Below, in pieces: positions 26,155 to 34,224 of a stretch of 64,000 nt of DNA. How positions within the stretch are numbered: position 1 is the stretch's first letter; the number at the start of each line of letters is the position of its first letter. The DNA comes from RYN-111 sp963760125 (GTDB lineage: Bacteria; Actinomycetota; Actinomycetes; Mycobacteriales; SCTD01). The notes under the pieces were generated by a model that was not told where the DNA came from, did no database searches, and worked only from the letters and a program-made list of their open reading frames with translations. The stretch lies in assembly GCA_963760125.1 (NCBI GenBank), contig CAVXBV010000007.1:496001-560000 (forward strand), written 5' to 3'. Both the position numbers and the translations under genes were made by a program.

Positions 26155-27339
26155 TCATGGCAGCGCGAGCATCTGGTCGAGCGCCTGCTTGGCCCAGCGG
26201 GACGTCTCCGGCTCGACGGTGATCTGGTTCGGCACCCGACCGGCCACCAGCTCCTCGAGCGCCCAGACCAGGTGCGGGAGGTCGATGCGGTTCATGGTCG
26301 CGCAGTAGCAGACGGTCTTCTCCAGGAAGACGATCGTCTTGTCCGGGTGCGACGTGGCGAGGCGCTTCACCAGGTTGAGCTCGGTGCCGACCGCCCAGGA
26401 CGTCCCCGCCGGCGCGGCCTCGACCGCCTTGATGATCTGCTCCGTGGAGCCGATCAGGTCGGCGGCCTCGCAGACCTCGTAGGTGCACTCGGGGTGCACC
26501 ATCACGGTCACGCCGGGCACGCGTTCGCGGACGTCGGCGACGGACTGCGGCGTGAAGCGGCCGTGCACCGAGCAGTGGCCCTTCCACAGGATCATCGTCG
26601 CGGCCCGCAGCTGCTCGGGGGTGTTGCCGCCGTACGGCTTGCGGGGGTTCCACACGACGCAGTCCTCGAGGGACAGGCCCAGCTCCCGCACGGCGGTGTT
26701 GCGCCCGAGGTGCTGATCGGGCAGGAAGAGCACCTTCTTGCCCTCGGCGGTGCCCTGCGCGAACGCCCACTCGAGAGCGCGCTTGGCATTGGAGCTGGTG
26801 CAGATCGTGCCGCCGTGCCGCCCGGTGAAGCCCTTGATGGCGGCGCTGGAGTTCATGTAGCTGACCGGGACCGTCACGTCGTCGCCGAGACCGAGCTCGG
26901 CGAGCTGCTCCCAGCACTCCTCGACCTGGTCGAACGTCGCCATGTCGGCCATCGAGCAGCCGGCGGCGAGGTCCGGCAGGACGACAGCCTGCTCCGGCCC
27001 GGTGAGGATGTCCGCGGACTCCGCCATGAAGTGAACGCCGCAGAAGACGATGTACGGCGCATCGGGACGCGCGGCAGCCTGCTGCGCCAGCTTGAAGGAG
27101 TCTCCGGTGACGTCGGCGAAGGCGATCACTTCGTCGCGCTGGTAGTGGTGGCCGAGGACGAACACCTGGTCTCCCAGGGCCTCCTTGGCCGCGCGAGCCC
27201 GGGCCACCAGCGTCGCGTCGGAGGTGGCCGGAAGGTCACCGGGGCAGTCGACGCCTCGCTCGGAGTCCGGGTCGGCGCCCTTGCCCAGCAGCAGCAGCGC
27301 GAGCGGGCTGTGCTCCACACCCGGCATGAGCTCGGTCAT
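26155..27339 (-). CDS. nadA: Quinolinate synthase NadA
   Basis: 4Fe-4S enzyme condensing iminoaspartate and dihydroxyacetone phosphate to quinolinate for NAD synthesis. The 394 residues match the long NadA form. Cluster cysteines are in YIVFCGVHFMAE, WKGHCSVHGRF and the C-terminal VCYCATMNRIDLPH. Other signatures are LGHHYQRDEVIAFAD, VSYMNSSAAIKGF and VMVHPECTYEV. nadB and nadC are not adjacent. GGGAG lies 7 bases before the ATG. The nadA - erpA order matches the conserved actinobacterial block. Confidence 0.95.
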   Translation of the reverse strand: MTELMPGVEHSPLALLLLGKGADPDSERGVDCPGDLPATSDATLVARARAAKEALGDQVFVLGHHYQRDEVIAFADVTGDSFKLAQQAAARPDAPYIVFCGVHFMAESADILTGPEQAVVLPDLAAGCSMADMATFDQVEECWEQLAELGLGDDVTVPVSYMNSSAAIKGFTGRHGGTICTSSNAKRALEWAFAQGTAEGKKVLFLPDQHLGRNTAVRELGLSLEDCVVWNPRKPYGGNTPEQLRAATMILWKGHCSVHGRFTPQSVADVRERVPGVTVMVHPECTYEVCEAADLIGSTEQIIKAVEAAPAGTSWAVGTELNLVKRLATSHPDKTIVFLEKTVCYCATMNRIDLPHLVWALEELVAGRVPNQITVEPETSRWAKQALDQMLALP

Positions 27340-27464
27340 CGGTGACTCCCTCGTCCGGGACCGTGTGGTCCCTCACTGACCCTAACGACCGGCGACCTGG
27401 CTCGCTTCCGCCCGGGTGTCCACAGGTCAGGCACAGAACCCTGGCGGGTCGTCCCGCCGGCTCC

Positions 27465-27470
27465 TACCCT
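27465..27470 (+). promoter_or_regulatory. Leaderless -10 element for the heptad-repeat gene
   Basis: TACCCT, 6 bases before the ATG at 27477. Confidence 0.4.
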
Positions 27471-27476
27471 CAGGTC

Positions 27477-28106
27477 ATGACGACGCCCCCGGCTGCAGGT
27501 CCTGGCGACCTCGAACGCAAGGTCCGGCAGCTCGACAACGACATGCAGGCGGTCTACGGCTTGCTCGCCGGTATCTCTGACGTCGTGACCGGGCACACGC
27601 TCCGGTTCGACGGGATCGACGGTCGGCTGGACGGGATCGACGGTCGGCTGGACGGGATCGACGGTCGGCTGGACGGGATCGACGGTCGGCTGGACGGGAT
27701 GGACGCCCGGTTCGATGGGATCGACGGTCGGCTGGACGGGATCGACGGTCGGCTGGACGGAATGGACGCCCGGTTCGACAGGGTCGACGCCCGGTTCGAT
27801 GGGATCGACGGTCGGCTGGACGGGATCGACGGTCGGCTGGACGGAATGGACGCCCGGTTCGACAGGGTCGACGCCCGGTTCGATGGGATCGACGGTCGGC
27901 TGGACGGGATCGACGGTCGGCTGGACGGAATGGACGCCCGGTTCGACAGGGTCGACGACCGGTTCGACAGGGTCGACGGTCGGCTGGACGGGCTGGACGC
28001 CCGGTTCGACAGGGTCGACGCCCGGTTCGACAGGGTCGACGGTCGGTTCGATGGGATCGACGCGTCGCTGGTCGAGATCTTGCGTCGGCTGCCCGAGGCG
28101 AGCTGA
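27477..28106 (+). CDS. Heptad-repeat coiled-coil protein
   Basis: A 209-residue protein without signal peptide or TM helix. After a 41-residue start (RKVRQLDNDMQAVYGLL) it consists of 22 perfect seven-residue units of the form R-(F/L)-D-(G/R)-(I/M/V/L)-D-(G/A/D), then SLVEILRRLPEAS. The hydrophobic positions alternate as expected for a coiled coil or a trimeric fibre. Long-repeat families of this kind are of unknown role. The protein is very acid-and-Arg rich with no Cys. ATG 27477 follows TACCCT; the longer upstream frame has no support. Confidence 0.75.
   Translation: MTTPPAAGPGDLERKVRQLDNDMQAVYGLLAGISDVVTGHTLRFDGIDGRLDGIDGRLDGIDGRLDGIDGRLDGMDARFDGIDGRLDGIDGRLDGMDARFDRVDARFDGIDGRLDGIDGRLDGMDARFDRVDARFDGIDGRLDGIDGRLDGMDARFDRVDDRFDRVDGRLDGLDARFDRVDARFDRVDGRFDGIDASLVEILRRLPEAS
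27603..28064 (+). repeat. Coding minisatellite, 22 x 21 bp
   Basis: Twenty-two 21-base units in frame. Units 6-17 include a 28-residue (84-base) higher-order block RLDGIDG-RLDGMDA-RFDRVDA-RFDGIDG copied about three times almost identically at DNA level. This indicates recent expansion by slippage or unequal exchange without loss of frame. Confidence 0.9.
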
Positions 28107-28129
28107 CCGGTCCCGGCAAGACTCGCGAG

Positions 28130-29215
28130 ATGCACGTCGTCCTCGCCCCTGACTGCTTCACCGGAACGCTCACGGCGGTGGAGGCTGCTGCGGCCATGGC
28201 TGCAGGCTGGCGCTCCGTGCGGCCGACCGACACGCTGCTTCTGCGCCCGATGTCCGACGGCGGTCCGGGTTTTTTGGACGCGCTGCCCGGCAAGCACATC
28301 TCCCTGCTGGTCGAGGACCCGGTGGCCCGGGCGGTGCGGGCTTCCTACCGGCTGGACGGCGCCACGGCGTACGTCGAGAGTGCCCAGGCAGCGGGGTTGC
28401 ATCTGTTGGCGGAGTCCGAGCGAAACCCCGCGCTGACGACGACCTACGGGGTGGGTGAGCTCGTCGCGGACGCTCTCGGCCGAGGGGCGAGGCGCGTCGT
28501 CGTCGGGCTGGGCGGCTCGGCCACCAACGACGGCGGCGCCGGGCTGCTGGCCGCCCTGAGCGTCCGCCGAGAGGACGCACAGGGGCACCGGCTCGCGCCG
28601 GGAGGGGCCGCGCTCGCGCGGGCGGCACGCCTGGTGGGGCGGCCGCGCACGCACGGGGCCATGATCGTGGCCGCGACGGACGTGGACAACCCGCTGCTCG
28701 GAGAGCACGGAGCCACCCGGGCCTTCGGGCCGCAGAAGGGCCCGGCCGACCTGATCGCCCTGGAAGCAGCCCTCGCGCACTGGGCCGATCTACTCGAAGC
28801 CCACCTGGGAGTGCACGCACGCGACCGGCCGGGAGCCGGCGCCGCCGGAGGGCTCGGGTTCGCCCTGCTCGCTCTGGGGGCCGCGCGGCAGAGCGGCGCG
28901 CAGGTGGTCGCTGAGGCGATCGGCCTCTCCGCTGCGGTCGGGGGAGCCGCCCTGGTCCTCACGGGTGAGGGCTGCCTCGACGTCTCGTCCCTGCGTGGCA
29001 AGGTCGTCGCCCACGTCGCGGCTACGGCGCAGGACGAGGGGGTCCCCTGCGCGGTCGTCGCCGGTCGGGTCGAGGTCGGCGCGCGGCAGGCTGCGGCGGC
29101 GGGGATCGACGCGACGTACGCCTTGGTGGAGCACGCGCCGGACCGTGCCCTGACGGATCCGGCTGCGGTGGTGGCGGAGGTCACGGCGCAGGTCGCGGCG
29201 CAGTGGGGCCGCTGA
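28130..29215 (+). CDS. Glycerate kinase (GlxK/GarK family)
   Basis: A 361-residue class I glycerate kinase phosphorylating D-glycerate, joining glyoxylate metabolism to glycolysis. Family landmarks are APDCFTGTLTAVEAAAAMAAGW, RPMSDGGPGFLDAL, TTYGVGELVADAL, VGLGGSATNDGGAGLLAAL and GAAGGLGFALLALGA. The usual Lys of the family start (PDSFKGSL) is Thr here (CFTGTL). ATG 28130 is 23 bases after the heptad-repeat stop. No glyoxylate pathway genes are nearby. Confidence 0.9.
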   Translation: MHVVLAPDCFTGTLTAVEAAAAMAAGWRSVRPTDTLLLRPMSDGGPGFLDALPGKHISLLVEDPVARAVRASYRLDGATAYVESAQAAGLHLLAESERNPALTTTYGVGELVADALGRGARRVVVGLGGSATNDGGAGLLAALSVRREDAQGHRLAPGGAALARAARLVGRPRTHGAMIVAATDVDNPLLGEHGATRAFGPQKGPADLIALEAALAHWADLLEAHLGVHARDRPGAGAAGGLGFALLALGAARQSGAQVVAEAIGLSAAVGGAALVLTGEGCLDVSSLRGKVVAHVAATAQDEGVPCAVVAGRVEVGARQAAAAGIDATYALVEHAPDRALTDPAAVVAEVTAQVAAQWGR

Positions 29216-29304
29216 CCGAGCCCGTGCGTGTGACAATGGAACAACGGTCACGCGCTCGCGCGTTGACGTGAAGGAACCCCCGCACCCCCTGGAGAGGCGC
29301 ACCG

Positions 29305-29679
29305 ATGACCGAGACCACCGCTGAGACCACCGACACCGCCACGAGCACGTCGACGGGCGTCGTCCTCACCGACCCGGCAGCGGAGAAGGTCGCCAGCCTG
29401 CTCGCGCAGGAGGGCCGCGACGACCTCGCGCTCCGCGTCGCGGTGCAGCCGGGTGGCTGCAGCGGGCTGCGTTACCAGCTGTTCTTCGACGAGCGCGACC
29501 TCGACGGTGACGTCGTGCAGGAGTACGGCGCCGGCGTCAAGGTCGTGACCGACCGGATGAGCGTGCCGTACCTCATGGGCGCGACGATCGACTTCGTCGA
29601 CACCATCGAGAAGCAGGGCTTCACGATCGACAACCCCAACGCCGGCGGTTCGTGCGCCTGCGGCGAGTCCTTCCACTAG
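29305..29679 (+). CDS. erpA: Iron-sulfur cluster insertion protein ErpA/HesB
   Basis: A-type carrier that delivers Fe-S clusters to apoproteins. The 124 residues hold the three family cysteines: QPGGCSGLRYQ and GSCACGESFH at the C-terminus. An N-terminal Thr/Ser-rich tail of about 20 residues precedes the core VLTDPAAEKVASLLAQEG. Its customary neighbours in actinobacteria are nadA (itself a 4Fe-4S enzyme) and the oxidase genes. A strong terminator hairpin follows at 29692. Confidence 0.93.
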   Translation: MTETTAETTDTATSTSTGVVLTDPAAEKVASLLAQEGRDDLALRVAVQPGGCSGLRYQLFFDERDLDGDVVQEYGAGVKVVTDRMSVPYLMGATIDFVDTIEKQGFTIDNPNAGGSCACGESFH

Positions 29680-29691
29680 GACCTCCACGGT

Positions 29692-29733
29692 ACGACGAAG
29701 GCGCCCACCCGCACCGGTGGGCGCCTTCGTCGT
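29692..29733. terminator. Bidirectional terminator hairpin after erpA
   Basis: Perfect 18-bp stem (left arm ACGACGAAGGCGCCCACC), 6-base loop, right arm at 29716-29733. It lies between the convergent erpA and the unknown secreted-protein gene and can end both. No T-run, as usual in high-GC actinobacteria. Confidence 0.85.
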
Positions 29734-29745
29734 GTCCGGGGACCG

Positions 29746-31371
29746 TCAGGCGCGGGGGACCGGCCGGTCGGTGGTGAGGTCCACGATCTCCCGGTCGCCG
29801 AGCGGGCGCTGAAGCGCGACGTCGTACGGCGCGGACGTACTCACGCGCGGGCAGGCGCGGTCCTTCGGGGGGACGTCGGCGTGCAGCAGGACGTACACCC
29901 GCCGGTCGTCCTCCTTCACATCGGCGTAGACGCCGGTGCGCCCGCAGCCGCCGTTCTCGTAGAGCACGGTGACCGCGTTGTCGGCCTTGCTCGGCTGCCA
30001 CGCCTGGAGAGCGAGGTCCTCGACCGGACCGGCGGGCTCGACGGGCGGCGGGACGTAGCCGTCCGGAGCGGGCTCGATCGCTCCGGGATCGGTCAGCGCC
30101 GGGTCGGTGGGGGCGCTCCCGTCGTCGAGGTACGTCCGCTCGATCGCGAGGGAGGCCAGCGGCTGGGAGTTGCCCTTGACCTCGAACAGCCATGCCGGCA
30201 GCAGCGCTAGCTGCTGGTCTTCGAGCCAGGTCAGAGCTAGGCCGAGATGGGCCCCGGTGATCTGCTGCGGTTGCGGCTCAGGGCAGGACGGCTCAGGGGC
30301 GCCGGGGCCGGGCGACGGCATCGGGCAGGCCATCATCATCCGCGGCATCGGCGGCAGAGCATCAAAGGCGGCCGGGGCGCCGATCAGCGGGTAGCTGTCG
30401 GCGCGCTGCGCCGGGGCCAGCCAGCCGCGGGCGCTGGTGATCCGTGCGGCGGAGGTCGCTGACGGAACGGCGACGTCGACGACGGTGGACCACCCGACCG
30501 TGGGGAGGCCGTTCACGGGCGGATCGACGACGACCGACCCACCCCCCGGGTAGGTCTCGACGTGACCCGAGAGATCACCGAGGCCCACGGCGCTCAGGAC
30601 CTCACCGGCCGCGGCGAAGACCTCCGCCGAGGTGGGGGTCGGCGGCGCAGGGAGGCTCTCCGGTGGAGCGCAGCTGCCAGCGGGGGCTGGGTCCACGGAC
30701 GGACAGCGGGGCGAGAGGGTCACCGGTGGTGCCGGGACGGGCTGCGGCGGAGCGGCGGGCTCGACGCCGCTCCCGGGGGAGCTCGCCGGGGCGCTCTGCA
30801 CGGGCCGCGGCGCCTCGGCGGTCGACCCGGCGGTCCCGGACCCGCTGGTGACGGTGCCGCTCGAGGTACTGCCGCTGCCCTCGACGTACGCGGGGCAGGG
30901 CATCGCCCTCCCGACCGGGGAGGAGCTCACCGCGGTGTCGGGGGAGACGCCACCGTCGTACGCGACAGCGCACGGGCTCCACCACCAGGCCTGGCCGGTC
31001 TCGGCGCCGACGTGCAGCCCGCCGGCGGTCCAGCCGCCCTTTGCGCCGACCGGAGCCGGCTCGCCGAGGGCGTCGGCGAGCCGGGCCACCTCGCGGGCGC
31101 CGGCGCCACCGGCGAGGTTCCAGGCCGGGGCGTCGTCAGGGGTGCCCGAGGGGAGGCTGCCGACGAGTTGGTAGTCCCCGCCGGCAGAGCTCATCGATCG
31201 CGCCGCGGCAGGCGCAGCCAGGTCCTCCGCGGCGCCGCCACCGGCGAGGTGCAGCACCTTCGGCGACGCCGAGCCGTGGGAGCCGCCGCTGACGAGCGAG
31301 GCGGTGACCGCGACGGCGACCACAGCGACGACGGTGACGACTGGGGCGAGGACCTTGCTGCGGGCGTTCAT
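29746..31371 (-). CDS. Secreted or membrane-anchored Pro-rich protein, unknown
   Basis: A 541-residue protein I do not recognise. One N-terminal hydrophobic segment (residues ~8-28) is a signal anchor; the rest is outside. Residues 55-165 form a first domain with WNLAGGAGAREVARLADALG and a Trp triplet (WWW) before a Cys. A Pro/Ser/Thr linker (165-250) follows. A second domain (250-541) has EVFAAAGEVLSAVGL, TWLEDQQLALLPAWLFEV and a C-terminal VTVLYENGGCGRTGVYADVKE with four or more spaced Cys. The two domains are joined by Cys-Pro-rich stretches. The 79-residue gene lies 36 bases upstream, probably one transcript. Confidence 0.7.
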   Translation of the reverse strand: MNARSKVLAPVVTVVAVVAVAVTASLVSGGSHGSASPKVLHLAGGGAAEDLAAPAAARSMSSAGGDYQLVGSLPSGTPDDAPAWNLAGGAGAREVARLADALGEPAPVGAKGGWTAGGLHVGAETGQAWWWSPCAVAYDGGVSPDTAVSSSPVGRAMPCPAYVEGSGSTSSGTVTSGSGTAGSTAEAPRPVQSAPASSPGSGVEPAAPPQPVPAPPVTLSPRCPSVDPAPAGSCAPPESLPAPPTPTSAEVFAAAGEVLSAVGLGDLSGHVETYPGGGSVVVDPPVNGLPTVGWSTVVDVAVPSATSAARITSARGWLAPAQRADSYPLIGAPAAFDALPPMPRMMMACPMPSPGPGAPEPSCPEPQPQQITGAHLGLALTWLEDQQLALLPAWLFEVKGNSQPLASLAIERTYLDDGSAPTDPALTDPGAIEPAPDGYVPPPVEPAGPVEDLALQAWQPSKADNAVTVLYENGGCGRTGVYADVKEDDRRVYVLLHADVPPKDRACPRVSTSAPYDVALQRPLGDREIVDLTTDRPVPRA

Positions 31372-31407
31372 GGACCTGTGACGCGGCCCACGGCGCGAGG
31401 GTTCCGG

Positions 31408-31647
31408 TTAGTAGTCGTCCATGCCGTGGATGGTGACGAGCAGGTCGTCGGTGATCTCGACCGGCATGGTGCCGAAGGACACGGGCAGGCGGTCCAGCGG
31501 CAGGCGACCGAGCGGAACCCGCACGACGGCCGTGGTCAGGTCGATGACGGAGTGGGCGAGCAGGCCGGCGACCTCGCGGCAGTCGTTCACCAGGTCGCCG
31601 AAGGAGGCGGCGTCGCTGTCGGACGGAACGGGCGTGTGAAGGGCCAT
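31408..31647 (-). CDS. Small hypothetical protein (79 residues)
   Basis: A 79-residue acidic cytoplasmic protein of unknown function. It has DLVNDCREVAGLLAHSVIDL in the first half and ends with ITDDLLVTIHGMDDY. No motif is recognised. It is supported by its position with operator-like repeats just upstream (31666-31699) and by a same-strand secreted-protein gene 36 bases after it. It is divergent from the PfkB kinase. Confidence 0.55.
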   Translation of the reverse strand: MALHTPVPSDSDAASFGDLVNDCREVAGLLAHSVIDLTTAVVRVPLGRLPLDRLPVSFGTMPVEITDDLLVTIHGMDDY

Positions 31648-31665
31648 GTGGTCGACGGTAAGCAG

Positions 31666-31699
31666 TTACCCATCGGTATCCAATCGTTACCGGCGGGTA
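31666..31699. promoter_or_regulatory. Paired TTACC...GGTA operator-like palindromes
   Basis: Two dyad sites 21 bases apart start to start: TTACCCATCGGTA at 31666-31678 and TTACCGGCGGGTA at 31687-31699. They lie in the divergent gap between the 79-residue gene and the PfkB kinase. Spacing of two helical turns suits cooperative binding by a TetR- or GntR-type regulator. No regulator gene is adjacent, so the factor is unknown. Confidence 0.5.
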
Positions 31700-31762
31700 G
31701 CGTTCGGTGTCGGGGGTGACGTGGCGCACAGCCACCCGGACCAACTACCGCCCGTTCCTCAC

Positions 31763-31768
31763 TAGGCT
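31763..31768 (+). promoter_or_regulatory. Leaderless -10 element for the PfkB kinase
   Basis: TAGGCT, 6 bases before the ATG at 31775. Confidence 0.5.
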
Positions 31769-31774
31769 GCTCGG

Positions 31775-32752
31775 ATGCCGATCACGCCACGTGTTGCTGT
31801 CACCGGATCCATCGCCACCGACCACCTGATGACCTTCGACGGTCTGTTCGGTGAGCAGCTGCTGCCCGACCAGCTCCACCACCTCAGCGTGGTGTTCCTC
31901 GCCAACGGCCTCGAGGTCCGACGCGGCGGCACCGGCGCCAACATCGCGTTCGGCATGGGCGTGCTCGGACAGACCCCGTTGCTCATCGGCTGCGTGGGCA
32001 GGGACGCGGCGGACTACCTCACCTGGCTGTCCGACGCCGGCGTCGACACCGCGGGAGTGCGGACCAGCGCCACGCTCAACAGCCCACGTTTCACGGTGAC
32101 CACCGACAACGCGCAGAACCAGATCGGGTCCTTCTACCCGGGCGCGATGGCCGAAGCCGCTGACATCTCCCTCGACGACGTCGAGGTCGACCTCGTGCTG
32201 GTCAGCCCCAACGACCCGGGCGCCATGCTGCGCCACACCGCCGAGTGCGTCGCCCGGGGAGTGCCATTCGCCGCGGACCCTTCGCAGACGCTCACCTTCC
32301 TCGACGGCGACGCGATCACCTCGCTCATCACCGGCGCGACCTACCTGTTCACCAACGAGTACGAAGCCGGCCTGATCGCCGCGAAGACCGGCCTATCGGA
32401 CGAGGACATCCTCGACCGCGTCGAGACCCGCATCACGACGCACGGCGCCAAGGGCTCGGTCATCGCGCGCAAGGGTGAGCCGGACCTGCAGGTCGCCATC
32501 GCGCCTGCCGACACCGTGGCCGACCCGACGGGCGTCGGAGACGCCTTCCGGGCCGGCTTCCTCACCGCGACTGCGTGGGGCCTGGGCCTGGAGCGGGCGG
32601 CGCAGGTCGGCTCGCTGCTCGCCACGCACTGCGTGGAGACCGTCGGTACGCAGGAGTACGTCGTCCCGGACTTCCGGGCCGGCTTCGCCCGCCGCTTCGC
32701 CTCGGCGTACGGCGAGAGTGCTGCCGCCGAGGTCGCGCCGTACCTCACCTGA
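31775..32752 (+). CDS. PfkB-family carbohydrate/nucleoside kinase
   Basis: A 325-residue ribokinase-like kinase that transfers phosphate to a sugar or nucleoside. N-terminal signature RRGGTGANIAFGMGVLG and the C-terminal signature DPTGVGDAFRAGFL, whose Asp is the catalytic base, are intact. The sequence resembles adenosine-kinase-like PfkB members found beside actinobacterial oxidase genes. Substrate remains unproven. Leaderless start with TAGGCT 6 bases before the ATG. Converges with the TusA gene. Confidence 0.88.
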   Translation: MPITPRVAVTGSIATDHLMTFDGLFGEQLLPDQLHHLSVVFLANGLEVRRGGTGANIAFGMGVLGQTPLLIGCVGRDAADYLTWLSDAGVDTAGVRTSATLNSPRFTVTTDNAQNQIGSFYPGAMAEAADISLDDVEVDLVLVSPNDPGAMLRHTAECVARGVPFAADPSQTLTFLDGDAITSLITGATYLFTNEYEAGLIAAKTGLSDEDILDRVETRITTHGAKGSVIARKGEPDLQVAIAPADTVADPTGVGDAFRAGFLTATAWGLGLERAAQVGSLLATHCVETVGTQEYVVPDFRAGFARRFASAYGESAAAEVAPYLT

Positions 32753-32754
32753 CC

Positions 32755-32964
32755 TCAGGTGACCCGACGGACCACGAACGACGGCGGGTCGCTGCGCTCC
32801 AGCGACTGAGCGCGCATCCGGCACCACGCGGCGACGTCACCGGCAGCAGCCGGGTCGTCGGCGAGCAGCAGGACGGCGTCGCCGACCTCCACGGTGCGCA
32901 GCACCTTGGCCAGCTCGATCACGGGCACCGGGCAGGGGATGCCGAGGCAGTCGAGCTCCCTCAC
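32755..32964 (-). CDS. TusA-family sulfur carrier
   Basis: A 69-residue sulfur-transfer protein. The family motif LGIPCPVPVIELAK carries the persulfide Cys11 of the CPxP motif; GDAVLLLADDPAAAGDVAAWC matches the remaining TusA core. It normally takes sulfur from a cysteine desulfurase and passes it on (tRNA thiolation, molybdenum cofactor, other routes). GTG 32964 overlaps the stop of the desulfurase-like gene in GTGA, so it is translated directly after it. The longer open frame upstream is a shadow of that gene. Confidence 0.85.
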   Translation of the reverse strand: MRELDCLGIPCPVPVIELAKVLRTVEVGDAVLLLADDPAAAGDVAAWCRMRAQSLERSDPPSFVVRRVT

Positions 32965-34115
32965 AGATCGCTCGCCCCCGCCTGAGCGCGCAGGTCGGCC
33001 ACGACCCCAGGCAGCACCGCGAGGAACCGCTCGACGTCCGCGGCCGTGGTCGTCCGCGAGAGCGACACCCGAGCGTTGCCGTGGGACAGCACGCCCATCG
33101 CGACGAGCACGTGCGAGGGCTCCAGCGTCGACGACGTGCAGGACGACCCACTGCTGATCTCGAACCCGAGGCGGTCGAGCGCGTGGACCAGGGCCTCGCC
33201 GTCGACGTACAGGCAGGAGAAGGTGACCAGGTGGGGGAGGCGGTCCACCGGGTCGCCCACGACCTCGACGTCGGGCAACGCCGCGGCTGCGGCGCGGATC
33301 CGCTGCGTCAGGGCCCGCAGGCGGACGTCCTCGACGTCGCGCTCCGCGCAGGCGGCCTGCAGGCCGGCCGCCGCGGCGACGACGGAGGGCAGGGGGACCC
33401 GGCCGGCGGCACCGCGCTCGTGCTCGTCCTCGGGCCAGGGGGAGCGCCACCGGGCGCCGGTGCGGACGCCCAGTACGCCGATGGTCGGGCCGCCCCAGTG
33501 CTCAGCCGACGCGGTCAGGAGCGACCACCCCCCGGGGATCACGGCTCGGCCCGCGACGTGGGAGGCGTCGACGAGCAGGGGAACGGGCCCCAGCGCAGCG
33601 GCGACGTCGGAGACCGGCTGTCGCGTCCCGACCTCGTGCGAGGCGGCGAGCAGGCAGGCCAGCACCGTGTCCGATTGGACAGCGCCGGCAAATTCGTCCA
33701 CCGCGACCCGGCCGAGGCGGTCGACGGCCACCTCGGTGCCGGGCCCTTCGCCGCACGCGTGCAGGACCGCGCTGTGCTCGACGGCGCTGTGCACCACATG
33801 GGCGCCCTGGCGTGCACGGGCTGCCCGCAGACCCCGCACCGCGGCGTACGCCGCGGTGGTGCCGTTGGGGGTGAAGCTCACTTCGTCGGGGCGGGCACCG
33901 AGGGCGTCGGCGACCGCCTGCCGCGAGGTGTCGAGCAGCAGGCGGGCCCGTCGGGCACTGCTGTACAGGCGCCCGGGATCGGCCCACCCGTCCTCCCACG
34001 CGGCGAGCAGGGCCTCGCGCGCCACGGGGTGCAGCGGGAGCCCGGAGGCGGCGTCGAGGTTGACCCGCCGGGCGGCGGGGGCGGGTCCCGAACGGTCCTC
34101 GGTGGTGGAGGTCAC
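32961..34115 (-). CDS. Cysteine-desulfurase-like protein lacking PLP lysine
   Basis: A 384-residue fold-type I class V aminotransferase homologue of the IscS/NifS type. Landmarks are intact: NLDAASGLPLHP, FTPNGTTAAYAAVRG, HSAVEHSAVLHAC, LLVDASH and the desulfurase cysteine loop SGSSCTSSTLEPSHVL (Cys326). But where IscS has SAHK, residues 203-209 read SAEHWGG, putting His207 at the PLP-lysine position, and the protein has no lysine anywhere. The PLP-stacking Gln of DAAQ is His186. It therefore cannot form the normal internal aldimine. It is coupled to the TusA gene. GTG 34115 follows TAACGT by 7 bases. Divergent from ctaC. Confidence 0.85.
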   Translation of the reverse strand: MTSTTEDRSGPAPAARRVNLDAASGLPLHPVAREALLAAWEDGWADPGRLYSSARRARLLLDTSRQAVADALGARPDEVSFTPNGTTAAYAAVRGLRAARARQGAHVVHSAVEHSAVLHACGEGPGTEVAVDRLGRVAVDEFAGAVQSDTVLACLLAASHEVGTRQPVSDVAAALGPVPLLVDASHVAGRAVIPGGWSLLTASAEHWGGPTIGVLGVRTGARWRSPWPEDEHERGAAGRVPLPSVVAAAAGLQAACAERDVEDVRLRALTQRIRAAAAALPDVEVVGDPVDRLPHLVTFSCLYVDGEALVHALDRLGFEISSGSSCTSSTLEPSHVLVAMGVLSHGNARVSLSRTTTAADVERFLAVLPGVVADLRAQAGASDL

Positions 34116-34122
34116 CTCCTAG

Positions 34123-34128
34123 ACGTTA
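34123..34128 (-). promoter_or_regulatory. Leaderless -10 element for the desulfurase-TusA pair
   Basis: TAACGT on the minus strand, 7 bases before the GTG at 34115. The 7-base gap also contains AGGAG, so a short leader is possible. Confidence 0.4.
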
Positions 34129-34224
34129 GACACGGCCCCCCTCGACAGGAGGGAAGCGCACCGCTGCGATAGCGTGCACGTACCCGATCCGCTCAGGTCC
34201 GGGGCATGTTCCGAAGAAGGGTCC

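Noticed and set aside
27603..28064. Regular 21-base repeats considered as a CRISPR array
   Set aside because: Units are contiguous without spacers and encode in-frame heptads.
34129..34224. Sigma-70-like promoter for ctaC (TCGACA and GATAGC)
   Set aside because: Spacing of about 20 bases is too long for a confident call.
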